The translations under genes and the position numbers were made by a program. Below are positions 5,776-13,545 of a stretch of 14,069 nucleotides of DNA, piece by piece. The notes beneath the pieces are model-generated. The model saw only the letters and a list, made by a program, of their open reading frames with translations, had not been told where the DNA came from and did not search any database. The stretch's first letter is position 1. Each line of letters begins with the position of its first letter. This DNA comes from Rickettsia typhi (GTDB taxonomy: Bacteria > Pseudomonadota > Alphaproteobacteria > Rickettsiales > UBA1997): positions 1 through 14,069 of the forward strand of contig CAMCFD010000041.1 of assembly GCA_945874115.1 (NCBI GenBank), read 5' to 3'.

Positions 5776-6657
5776 ATGACGGCAACAATAATTGATGGCA
5801 AAAAAATCGCGCACGAATTAAAAACCGAAATTGCCCTTGAGGTCGCAAAAATCAAGAAGTCTCACCACATTACCGCTGGCCTTGCCGTAATTTTAGTTGG
5901 CAACGATCCTGCAAGCGAGGTTTATGTTTCAAACAAAGAAAAAGCTGCTCACATGGTTGGCATGAACTCTTTTCAATACAAGCTTGCGGCCGATATTTCT
6001 GAAAATGAATTAATCGAAAAAATTCACGAACTCAACAACGACAAGAATATTCACGGCATTTTGGTTCAACTTCCATTGCCAAAAACAATTGATGCAAACA
6101 AAGTAATTCATGCAATTGATCCAAAAAAAGATGTCGACGGATTCAATATTCTCAACGTCGGAAAGCTTGCAATTGGCCAAACCAGCGGCAAAGATAAAGC
6201 GATCGTGCCCTGCACTCCTCTCGGCTGTTTGCACTTAATAAAACAGACGATTGGCAACGATTTGGCCGGCAAAAAAGTTTTGATAATCGGAACATCAAAC
6301 ATTGTCGGAAGGCCGCTCACACAGCTTTTGATTCTTGAAAAATGTACAGTTACTTCGGCGAATAGCGCAACAAAAAATCTAAAAAACGAGTGTTTGCAAG
6401 CCGATATTATAATCTCGGCGACTGGCGTTGCTAAGCTGATCAAAGCCGATATGGTTAACAAAAACTCGGTCATAATTGATGTTGGAATTAACAGAATCAG
6501 CGATGAATTTGGCAAGACAAAATTGGTTGGCGATGTCGATTTTGACAATGTCAAAGAAGTTGTAAGCGCAATTACGCCGGTGCCCGGTGGCGTTGGTCCC
6601 ATGACAATTTCTTATTTATTAAAAAACACGCTAGATTGCTGCCTTAAATCAATTTAG
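5776..6657 (+). CDS. folD: Methylene-tetrahydrofolate dehydrogenase / cyclohydrolase
   Basis: Bifunctional one-carbon enzyme: oxidises 5,10-methylene-THF with NADP and hydrolyses methenyl-THF to 10-formyl-THF, feeding purine and formyl-methionine synthesis. At 293 residues it is of normal size. Active-site residues fall at the same numbers as in E. coli FolD: Tyr50 and Lys54 (YVSNKEKAA), Gln98 (GILVQLPLP) and Asp121 (KKDVDGFN). The NADP-binding part shows GTSNIVGRPL, and the family signature PVPGGVGPMT lies near the C-terminus. It is the best-initiated gene here, with AAGGA 6-10 bases before its ATG, inside the last codons of fcl. The TPR protein gene follows after 21 bases. Confidence 0.98.
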   Translation: MTATIIDGKKIAHELKTEIALEVAKIKKSHHITAGLAVILVGNDPASEVYVSNKEKAAHMVGMNSFQYKLAADISENELIEKIHELNNDKNIHGILVQLPLPKTIDANKVIHAIDPKKDVDGFNILNVGKLAIGQTSGKDKAIVPCTPLGCLHLIKQTIGNDLAGKKVLIIGTSNIVGRPLTQLLILEKCTVTSANSATKNLKNECLQADIIISATGVAKLIKADMVNKNSVIIDVGINRISDEFGKTKLVGDVDFDNVKEVVSAITPVPGGVGPMTISYLLKNTLDCCLKSI

Positions 6658-6678
6658 TTAAACAAAAAAAACAAAAAT

Positions 6679-7350
6679 ATGGACAATACATTAATCAAAG
6701 AACTTAAGGCAGAAGCCAGATCGGACGCTATCACTAATTTTTTTCACAGACGCAAAAAAATATTTTACAGAATTTCAGTTGCGGCAATATTTTTTCTGCT
6801 GTGCTTCTTTGTTTTCAGTATAATTCGAAATAATCTTGAAGAAAAATATTCTAAAATATTACATCAATCTCTTATTTCAGAAGAGCTTGGCGAATTTGAA
6901 AAAGCTAAAGAAAATCTTGCGCAAATTTATAACGCAACTTTCGCGCCTTCTGGACCAAAGTCTCTCGCATCAATGCGCTATGCGGGTTTGCTTTTAGTTG
7001 AAGGCAAAAAAGATGAGGCACTAAAAATTTATCAAGAAATTGCTTTTTCTTCAAGTTATGATGATTTTATACAAGAATTATCTGGAATTTTAGCGGCAAA
7101 AATTCTTGTTAATCAAATTAACAAAACCAGCGATCAAGAACTACAAAATAAAACCTTGGCAGAGTTAAATAAGATTGTCAAAAACAATAAAATTTTGCGT
7201 CCATATACTTTAGAACAGCTTGCAATTTTTTATATTAAAACGCAAAAAAATATTGAGGCCAGAAAAGCACTTGAAGAAATAATTAAAACTCCAAACATTG
7301 CGCAAAGCCTTGCTATCAGAGCATCGGACCTTATAAAATTAATTTCATAA
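6679..7350 (+). CDS. YfgM-like TPR protein with N-terminal membrane anchor
   Basis: A 223-residue protein with a short cytoplasmic N-terminus, one hydrophobic segment at about 31-49 (RISVAAIFFLLCFFVFSII) and a helical repeat domain behind it. Helix pairs resembling tetratricopeptide repeats are seen at about 60-85 (LISEELGEFEKAKENLAQIY), 95-120 (RYAGLLLVEGKKDEALKIYQ) and 180-215. This topology and the place directly before bamB match YfgM, the ancillary SecYEG/PpiD-associated periplasmic chaperone-like subunit found before bamB in E. coli and in many alphaproteobacteria. No Shine-Dalgarno sequence is visible. The stop lies three bases before the bamB start. Family assignment rests on topology and context; the sequence is divergent. 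Confidence 0.8.
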   Translation: MDNTLIKELKAEARSDAITNFFHRRKKIFYRISVAAIFFLLCFFVFSIIRNNLEEKYSKILHQSLISEELGEFEKAKENLAQIYNATFAPSGPKSLASMRYAGLLLVEGKKDEALKIYQEIAFSSSYDDFIQELSGILAAKILVNQINKTSDQELQNKTLAELNKIVKNNKILRPYTLEQLAIFYIKTQKNIEARKALEEIIKTPNIAQSLAIRASDLIKLIS

Positions 7351-7353
7351 ATA

Positions 7354-8682
7354 GTGAAAAATATTTTCGTAAAAACATTTTTTATCGCCTCGATATTATT
7401 TCTTCAAAACTGTTCTGACGATGTAACTTATGATAAAGAAAAAGCGGTTTTAGCCTTTGCTGACACAGGAACTTTAACAGTTGACGAATCTCTTAAAAAC
7501 ACCGAAATAAAAATTCCTAAACAACAAAATTTTGATTTTAGCGCAGGATTTGAGAGCAAAAATCAACAAATTGAAAATTTTTATTTCTCGCAAATCAAAC
7601 CAAAAAAATTCTTAAATAAGTCATCAACAACTTGGTCAGGATCGCGCCCATTCTTTGGCAAAAGCTTTGTTTTTGAGCCCGCAATAACAAGCGATAAAAT
7701 ATTTTTACTTGATGCAAGAGGTAATTTATTTGCTTATGATATTAAAACAAAAAAGAAGATTTTCAAAAATAGAATTTTTGCAAAACGTTATTTGAAAAAT
7801 TATCAAACTCCAAAAATCAGTTATTTTAACGACACAATTTATGCAATCGCCGGAAGCAATGAAATTGTGGCTTCAAACGCGATTGATGGTAAAATTTTAT
7901 GGTCAAAAACAATTTTATCATTGCCAGTTTCAAAACCAGTTTCTGACGGAAAATTAGTTTATACAACCACCAGCGATAACAAAACTTATGCACTTAATGC
8001 AACCACAGGAGAGTTGGTCTGGACAGCTTCTGGCGTTTCAAAACCAACCGCAATTCTTGGCTCGTCAAACCCGATAATTTATAAAGAAAATCTTATTGTT
8101 TCTTATGCGTCAGGCGAAATTTATGCGCTTGACAAAAACACTGGCGAGCCTCTCTGGTCACAGAATCTCAACGTTAACAAAGCCACCGATTCTGACTTTT
8201 ATTTAAACGACATTGACGCAACACCAATCATCAAAAACAACATAATTTTCGCAATTGGAAACGGCGGATTAATGATGGCAATTGATATTAAAACCGGCAA
8301 TTATTTATGGAAAAAAGAAATCGCCACAATCACTGATTTCTTCGCCGCAAGCGAGTTTTTATTTGTCATCGACAACCACGATAAATTGATTGCTTTAAGC
8401 CAAAAAAATGGTGCAATAAAATATATTTCACAACTTCCCGATTATAAAAATAAAAAGAAATCACAAAGCAAAATAATTTATAACGGAATAATTTTAGCCG
8501 GCAACAAATTAATTATTTCAGATTCGCGCGGAAGGCTTCTGGTTGCGGCTTTGCAGGATGGAAAAATTGAACAAGAATTCAAAATTAATCAAAAAATTTT
8601 CCATTCGCCAATTGTAGTTAACGGCAAAATTTATCTCCACACAGTCGGCAGCTTTTTGATAAATCTGGTCGAAGTTTGGTAA
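7354..8682 (+). CDS. bamB: Outer-membrane protein assembly factor BamB (PQQ-like propeller lipoprotein)
   Basis: BamB is an eight-bladed beta-propeller lipoprotein that binds BamA and helps fold outer-membrane proteins. The GTG at 7354 is chosen because it begins a lipoprotein-type signal (MKNIFVKTFFIASILFLQNC) three bases after the TPR stop; no in-frame ATG fits. Cys20 is the likely lipidated residue, although the -1 position is Asn instead of the preferred Gly/Ala/Ser. After a linker rich in Lys and Asn, repeats of the PQQ propeller type follow from about 113 to 442: FAYDIKTKKKIF, VASNAIDGKILWS, YALNATTGELVWT, YALDKNTGEPLWS, MAIDIKTGNYLWK and later weaker blades. The 442 residues are slightly longer than E. 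coli BamB (392). The gene indicates a Gram-negative cell with an outer membrane. Confidence 0.93.
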   Translation: MKNIFVKTFFIASILFLQNCSDDVTYDKEKAVLAFADTGTLTVDESLKNTEIKIPKQQNFDFSAGFESKNQQIENFYFSQIKPKKFLNKSSTTWSGSRPFFGKSFVFEPAITSDKIFLLDARGNLFAYDIKTKKKIFKNRIFAKRYLKNYQTPKISYFNDTIYAIAGSNEIVASNAIDGKILWSKTILSLPVSKPVSDGKLVYTTTSDNKTYALNATTGELVWTASGVSKPTAILGSSNPIIYKENLIVSYASGEIYALDKNTGEPLWSQNLNVNKATDSDFYLNDIDATPIIKNNIIFAIGNGGLMMAIDIKTGNYLWKKEIATITDFFAASEFLFVIDNHDKLIALSQKNGAIKYISQLPDYKNKKKSQSKIIYNGIILAGNKLIISDSRGRLLVAALQDGKIEQEFKINQKIFHSPIVVNGKIYLHTVGSFLINLVEVW

Positions 8683-8747
8683 AATTATAAACCCCGCAAA
8701 GTGGGTGGCGCTTAGGCGCGAAACAGTACTTAATCTAATTTTTAAAC
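8683..8747 (+). promoter_or_regulatory. bamB-valS gap with two small hairpins
   Basis: CCCGC-AAA-GTGGG (8693-8705, one G-U pair) and GCGC-TTAG-GCGC (8708-8719) stand next to each other, in GC-rich sequence unusual for this window. No T-run follows, so read-through into valS is likely. They may tune valS translation or be remnants of a small palindromic element. Confidence 0.45.
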
Positions 8748-11228
8748 ATGCTCAAAGATAAATATAATCATCAAGAAAGCGAGAAAAAGTGGCAGAATTA
8801 TTGGCGCGATGAAAAAATTTTCGCGTGGAAAAATGATCTCCCGAAAGCCCAAACTTTTGTCATCGACACCCCGCCACCAACGGTTTCTGGCGTTCTTCAT
8901 ATGGGCCATGTTTTTTCATACACACAAGCAGATTTTGTGGGGCGTTTTCAGCGCATGAACGGCAAAGATGTGTTTTATCCGATGGGGTTTGATGATAATG
9001 GATTGCCGACGGAACGGTTGGTTGAGAAAATTATCGGCAAAAAAGCTGGTGTTTATGAAAGCGAAAATGGCCGTGGATCTTTCATAGCCAAATGTCGCGA
9101 AGTTGTTGACGAAGCTGAAAAAGAATTTGAGGCGTTGTTTAATTCGATCGCGCTTTCGGTTGATTGGAGTCAGAAATATCAGACGATTTCGCCAGAATCA
9201 CAGAAGATTTCACAGGCTTCGTTCGTTGATTTGTGGCGCAAAAGCTTGGTTGAGAAAAAATTCGAACCAGTTTTTTGGGACATTTCTGACCGCACGGCTC
9301 TAGCTCAAGCTGATTTGGTGGATAAGGAAGTTGAAGGTGTGATGAATTATATTTTGTTTGAAGTTGAAGGAAGTGACAAGTCGATAGAAATCATGACAAC
9401 CCGCCCCGAACTACTTCCTGCCTGTGTTGCGGTGATGGTTCATCCAGAAGATTCGCGTTATAAACATTTGCACGGGAAGTTTGCAATTACTCCACTTTTT
9501 GGCGTGAAAGTGAAAATTATTGCTGATGAGGATGTGCAAGTGGATAAAGGCACAGGCGCTGTTATGTGTTGTACTTTTGGCGATGAGACGGATATAAAAT
9601 GGTGGAAGAGACATCAGCTTGACTTGAAGGTTATCATTAGCAAAGACGGCAAAATTAAAGACTTGCCACTAAAGCAATTCAAAGAAAAAACAATTGAGGA
9701 GTTGAAAACAAAAAACCTCCTCCTAAATCAAGAAAAAATCACCCGCGCCGTAAAATGCGCCGAACGCTCTGGCGTGCCGATTGAAATTTTAGTGATGCCG
9801 CAATGGTTCATCAATATCATCGATAAAAAAGAAGCGCTAAAAGCCAAGGCTGCTGAGTGCAACTGGTTTCCGTCTTACATGAAAGTTCGTATCGACCAAT
9901 GGATTGACGGACTTTCTTGGGATTGGTGCATCAGCCGCCAGCGCTTCTTTGGCGTGAATTTTCCAGTTTGGTATTCTAAACGTGCCGGCGAAGAAGGGAA
10001 AATTCTTGTTGCTGAAATTGAGCAATTGCCTTGCGACCCAAACATCGACTTGCCTCGCGGATATTCGCGCGAAGAAGTTACGGCCGAAACCGACATTATG
10101 GACACTTGGGCGACATCGTCAATCAGCCCGCAGCTTTCAAGCAAAGGCGTCAGCACTGAAATTTGCTTCGACAAAGCGCGCCACGAAAAACTTTTCCCCG
10201 CCGATTTGCGTCCGCAAGCCCACGAAATCATTCGCACTTGGGCGTTTTACACCATTGCAAAAGCGCTTTTGCACGAAGATAAAATTCCGTGGAAAAACCT
10301 CATGATCTCAGGCTGGTGCTTGGCTGCGGACAAAACCAAGATGAGCAAATCAAAAGGAAATGTAGTCACGCCAACTGCGCTGATCGAAGAAAAAGGCTCT
10401 GATGTTGTGCGTTATTGGACATCAACCTCGCATTTGGGCGCAGACACTGCCTATAGCGAGGATGTTTTTAAGATTGGACAAAAATTGTTGACCAAGCTTT
10501 ATAATGCGACAAAATTTGCGGCGATGAATTTTGAGAAAATTGCAGCGGATGATTTTGACCTGACGCAAATTGAGGCGCAAAAATATATCACGCAAGCTGC
10601 TGATTTATGGATTTTGTCACGCTTACATCAAACAATCGCCAGCGCCACGCAATCTTTCGAAAAATTTGAATATGCCCGCGCACGCGAAGCGATCGAAAGC
10701 TTTTTCTGGAATGATTTATGCGACAATTATCTCGAGATTTGCAAAGTTCGCTCTTACGGCTTAGAAGCTCAAAAATGGGAAGGCAGAGAGTTTTCGGCGC
10801 AAGAGCAGACCAACATAAAAAATGGCCAAAAAAGTGCGATTTTGACGCTAAAAATTGTGTTAAACGGCACTTTAAAACTATTTTCGCCTTTTATCCCTCA
10901 TATCACCGAAGAACTTTACTCAGAAATTTTCGCAAAAGAATTCACGAAAACAAAATCGATCAATGCGCGCGGAAATTGGCCTAAGGCAAGCGATATGTTT
11001 TTTGATGAAAAATTTATCGCACTTGGTGACGCGGCTTTAAGCGTGATTTTTGAAGTGCGCAAATATAAATCGGACAATAATTTATCGATGAAAACGACGG
11101 TTTCTTGCATAAAAGTTTCAAGCAAAACCGACTTAACGACGATTTTGGACGATTTATCCAATGTTTGCAACGCTCTAAAAATTGAGCTAAGTCAAAATGA
11201 AATATTCTCGGTAGAAATAAGCGAATAG
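8748..11228 (+). CDS. valS: Valyl-tRNA synthetase, archaeal/rickettsial type
   Basis: Charges tRNA-Val with valine in the cytoplasm; class I. The HIGH motif appears as HMGH at 51-54 inside PPPTVSGVLHMGHV. KMSKSKGNV starts at residue 531. The editing (CP1) domain lies between them, with MTTRPELLPACVAV and GTGAVMCCTFGDETD, and an alpha-helical anticodon-binding domain follows from about 600. The stretch GFDDNGLPTERLVEK is typical of the archaeal type as in Rickettsia, whereas standard bacterial ValS has GTDHAGIATQ there. At 826 residues it is shorter than E. coli ValS (951) and lacks the C-terminal coiled-coil arm, also as in the archaeal type. There is no Shine-Dalgarno sequence. The gene ends 170 bases before the convergent 596-residue protein gene. 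Confidence 0.98.
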   Translation: MLKDKYNHQESEKKWQNYWRDEKIFAWKNDLPKAQTFVIDTPPPTVSGVLHMGHVFSYTQADFVGRFQRMNGKDVFYPMGFDDNGLPTERLVEKIIGKKAGVYESENGRGSFIAKCREVVDEAEKEFEALFNSIALSVDWSQKYQTISPESQKISQASFVDLWRKSLVEKKFEPVFWDISDRTALAQADLVDKEVEGVMNYILFEVEGSDKSIEIMTTRPELLPACVAVMVHPEDSRYKHLHGKFAITPLFGVKVKIIADEDVQVDKGTGAVMCCTFGDETDIKWWKRHQLDLKVIISKDGKIKDLPLKQFKEKTIEELKTKNLLLNQEKITRAVKCAERSGVPIEILVMPQWFINIIDKKEALKAKAAECNWFPSYMKVRIDQWIDGLSWDWCISRQRFFGVNFPVWYSKRAGEEGKILVAEIEQLPCDPNIDLPRGYSREEVTAETDIMDTWATSSISPQLSSKGVSTEICFDKARHEKLFPADLRPQAHEIIRTWAFYTIAKALLHEDKIPWKNLMISGWCLAADKTKMSKSKGNVVTPTALIEEKGSDVVRYWTSTSHLGADTAYSEDVFKIGQKLLTKLYNATKFAAMNFEKIAADDFDLTQIEAQKYITQAADLWILSRLHQTIASATQSFEKFEYARAREAIESFFWNDLCDNYLEICKVRSYGLEAQKWEGREFSAQEQTNIKNGQKSAILTLKIVLNGTLKLFSPFIPHITEELYSEIFAKEFTKTKSINARGNWPKASDMFFDEKFIALGDAALSVIFEVRKYKSDNNLSMKTTVSCIKVSSKTDLTTILDDLSNVCNALKIELSQNEIFSVEISE

Positions 11229-11398
11229 TTAATCGACGAAAGTTCTAGAAAAATCGAATCTTTTTTCGACCACCTAAAGACAAGAAAGCAAGCTCGCGCG
11301 TTGCTTTAAAATAAGAAGCCAATCTCAAACTTACGTCATTTTTCATAGGAAACAGAACCAATCCTCAAAAGCAACCTCATAAAAATCTCACCCATTTT
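11229..11398. other. Gap between convergent valS and the 596-residue protein gene
   Basis: No gene seen. AAAGCAA (11285-11291) and TTGCTTT (11301-11307) form a 7-bp stem around the GC-rich loop GCTCGCGCG. It lies where a shared, bidirectional terminator would be expected, but neither strand shows a clear T-run behind it. Confidence 0.4.
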
Positions 11399-13189
11399 TT
11401 ATGATAAGTGATGTGGACCACTATTTCGAGAACCTCCAACAGCCGAAGAAGCCCCAATAGGCCTAACCGCCGATGACGCGACAGATTCAGATCTTTGCAA
11501 GGCGGCGCGAAGTCTAGAGCCAAGTTCGCGCATCATCTCGTCACTCAAATCTTCATAAGGCCTTCCACCCTGACTCTGTGGCTTGGCGCTCACATCTTGC
11601 TTCACATAAGAAATTCTGCCTTGTTGCAACGCGCTAACCGTCAAATCGCCGTCAAGCGCGCCACAATCGACAAGAAGATGGACTGTGTCTTGAAGCTGAG
11701 CTTCTTTTGAAGTATAATTTTCTATTGGCGCCACAATAGAGTAACATTGCGCTTTATCAACAACTTTATCACCTTGCGAAATACTCAAGCGAGTTCTTCT
11801 TATCAAAAAATTATCGCCCTTCAAGGCAGACGGATCAAGAGAAACTTGCTTTGCTTTTTCATTTTGAAGCAATAAATCTATAATGACAGCCTCATCAACC
11901 AAGGCCTGCTCTTCGCCGCCAAGGTCAAGAGCTATCGGCTCTTCATATTCCGGCGCTTCATATTCCTCTTCCTCAGGTATATCTCCTCCATCCAATTCCT
12001 CCTCCTCACTATCGCTCCAGCGCTCAGATTCTTCATCACCTTGCATTTTTTCTATCTCAAGGTGAATCATTTTACCAATTTCGACTAAATCCTCTAAAGC
12101 AATATCACCTTTCTCTATCCAGCCATCATCTTTGCTCAAGAAAATAGTTTTATTATCACCCTCGCCCCTCACCAAAATGAACCATTTTTTAATACCATCA
12201 TTTAACTCATATTGCTTATCTCCATCATCAAGAGAATCATGCTCCAAACGGTCAAGATTTAATAATATTTTACCTATATTAATTGCCTTAGCAAGCTCTG
12301 GAGCAAGTCTTTTCGCGTCTTCCAATGAAATTGACACAGTCGAAGCTCGTTGTTGACGCCCCATTTCAATTTTCATCCTAGCCATTACTGCTTCAGACGA
12401 AAAATCAATTGTGGTGGGATTGCGCCTTCCCAAAGCGGCAGAAGCGGTGCTTTCTCGTCTCACATTGCCAGCCAATCCAGCCTCAAACATACCTTTTTGG
12501 GTCTCATTCAATAGCCCAAAAATGCGTTCGAAATTCTCTTGCGATGGCGCAAGTTGTGGATTTTTTCTGGCAAGACTCGTTAATAAATCTACGGCACGGT
12601 CGCACACTTTAGGAAAATTAGCCTTATTACCAGCGCTCTGCTCCTCAAGTACAGTTGCAACAATATCGGCAAACGCACCATATTCAATTCTTCCGGCTCT
12701 AACCGCTTCCTCAACAAGACCAGAAATGATCTTCTCATCTTTAGATCCACCATTGCAATAAAAACTGACAAGGCCTTTGATGGTTTCAACAACATCGCCT
12801 TCTGCGCCTCGCCCTCTAACTAAAGCAGTCTTTAGATTTTGTTGAAGCGATTCTAGAAGTGGCGTCAGAGTTGGAACCATATTAGAAGAAAATTCCGCAT
12901 CTTCCAGAGCGGCCACTGCTCTAATTCTGCCCGCCAAATCTTCAGAAACGTCATAAATTTTATAGCCACACTGATCATTCGCCGTTTCAATAATCCTTGC
13001 CAACCTCCGATATCTAAATTTTTTATCCACCGAAATGTCCGCTAAATCTCTCGAACTCACCCATGAATTTAATATCGCAATCACTTCCTGTTTTTTATCA
13101 GCACCATCTTCTTCGGTTAATTCGATATCTAACAAATCTTTATCGTTAATTACATATTGCCTAATGGCATTTGTGACCTTCTCAAACAT
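11399..13189 (-). CDS. Unrecognised acidic multidomain-looking protein, 596 residues
   Basis: I do not recognise this family. No signal peptide or membrane segment is seen. The N-terminal half (1-320) looks alpha-helical with several Leu/Ala-rich helices. Residues about 334-378 (KKWFILVRGEGDNKTIF..., DIALEDLVEIGKMI) have a mixed beta/alpha pattern. Residues 384-417 are extremely acidic, including SDSEEEELDGGDIPEEEEYE. Residues 452-530 again look beta-rich, with GDNFLIRRTRLSI at 458-470, CYSIVAP at 482-488 and a helix VHLLVDCGAL. The tail from about 565 is low-complexity (Ser, Ala, Gly, Arg) and ends GPHHLS. Such an order of helical domain, acidic linker and disordered tail is common in host-directed or scaffold proteins, but that is inference. 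The start ATG (13189-13187) lacks a Shine-Dalgarno sequence at normal distance; GAGGA lies some 24 bases upstream. It stands alone between valS and pstS and is convergent with valS. Confidence 0.8.
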   Translation of the reverse strand: MFEKVTNAIRQYVINDKDLLDIELTEEDGADKKQEVIAILNSWVSSRDLADISVDKKFRYRRLARIIETANDQCGYKIYDVSEDLAGRIRAVAALEDAEFSSNMVPTLTPLLESLQQNLKTALVRGRGAEGDVVETIKGLVSFYCNGGSKDEKIISGLVEEAVRAGRIEYGAFADIVATVLEEQSAGNKANFPKVCDRAVDLLTSLARKNPQLAPSQENFERIFGLLNETQKGMFEAGLAGNVRRESTASAALGRRNPTTIDFSSEAVMARMKIEMGRQQRASTVSISLEDAKRLAPELAKAINIGKILLNLDRLEHDSLDDGDKQYELNDGIKKWFILVRGEGDNKTIFLSKDDGWIEKGDIALEDLVEIGKMIHLEIEKMQGDEESERWSDSEEEELDGGDIPEEEEYEAPEYEEPIALDLGGEEQALVDEAVIIDLLLQNEKAKQVSLDPSALKGDNFLIRRTRLSISQGDKVVDKAQCYSIVAPIENYTSKEAQLQDTVHLLVDCGALDGDLTVSALQQGRISYVKQDVSAKPQSQGGRPYEDLSDEMMRELGSRLRAALQRSESVASSAVRPIGASSAVGGSRNSGPHHLS

Positions 13190-13364
13190 AACTTAAAATT
13201 TAGATTATTATTTCCTCAATATAAAATTAACTGCTTTTTAATTTTATAGTCAAGAAATTTAATTTTATCAAAATTCATTCACCACTTTTGACTAGAAAAC
13301 GCGACAGTTTAACTTGAATTTGACTTAAAAGGCTCAAATTTTGGCGATTTTTTATCGAAAACTC

Positions 13365-13393
13365 TTGACAAATTGGCTTTGAATTACTATATT
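13365..13393 (+). promoter_or_regulatory. Strong sigma-70-type promoter for pstS
   Basis: A perfect TTGACA (13365-13370), a 17-base spacer and TATATT (13388-13393). This is the best promoter match in the window. The expected start is near 13400, leaving a leader of about 145 bases before the pstS ATG. A perfect -35 box is not typical of genes that depend fully on PhoB, so constitutive expression or regulation within the leader is plausible. Confidence 0.75.
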
Positions 13394-13416
13394 ATTAACA
13401 GAAATAAAAAGACGCT

Positions 13417-13443
13417 AAGGCCTTTTTTTCGGTGCTTTGCACC
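13417..13443 (+). promoter_or_regulatory. pstS leader: AAGGCCTT palindrome with T-run, then a hairpin
   Basis: The palindrome AAGGCCTT (13417-13424) runs into seven T (13423-13429), followed at once by the perfect hairpin GGTGC-TTT-GCACC (13431-13443). This is about 20-45 bases after the expected transcription start. It could pause or attenuate transcription, but the first stem is too short for a standard terminator. Confidence 0.4.
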
Positions 13444-13537
13444 TTACTACTTGAATAACAAGCTAGTTTTGGGTGAGGAACTGAAAAACAAAATGAGTTA
13501 ATTCATTTTAAGAGTTCTTCCCCCGTTAATAAAAATG

Positions 13538-13541
13538 GGAG
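13538..13541 (+). promoter_or_regulatory. Shine-Dalgarno sequence of pstS
   Basis: GGAG within ATGGGAGATTT lies 4 bases before the ATG at 13546. This decides the start over the overlapping ATG at 13535, which is out of frame. A short TTCCC at 13518-13522 could pair with GGGAG and mask it. Confidence 0.6.
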
Positions 13542-13545
13542 ATTT

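Larger units (their letters stand above)
13190..13545. other. Divergent intergenic region before pstS
   Basis: 356 bases without a gene, serving the 596-residue protein gene (minus) and pstS (plus). The minus-strand side is A/T-rich; TTGACT, 17 bases, TTAATT is a weak promoter candidate for the 596-residue protein. TTTGACT occurs twice on the plus strand (13287-13293 and 13319-13325), 32 bases apart, upstream of the pstS promoter; it does not match a clear Pho box. The pstS promoter and leader elements are listed separately. Confidence 0.55.

Noticed and set aside
9875..10305. Frames of 107 and 120 codons inside valS on either strand
   Set aside because: valS is intact across this region with all motifs; the peptides show no family pattern and have skewed composition.
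11883..12065. Plus-strand Ser-rich frame inside the 596-residue protein gene
   Set aside because: It is the antisense of the acidic GAA/GAG-rich segment, which reads as Ser-rich by codon complement.
12411..12761. 116-codon plus-strand frame opposite the 596-residue protein gene
   Set aside because: No start signal and no recognisable motif; the minus-strand frame is far longer and uninterrupted. A real antisense gene cannot be excluded but has no support.
13280..13330. Pho box upstream of pstS
   Set aside because: Repeats of TTTGACT and AAGTYAAA are present, but spacing and sequence do not fit paired CTGTCAT-type repeats 11 bases apart well enough.
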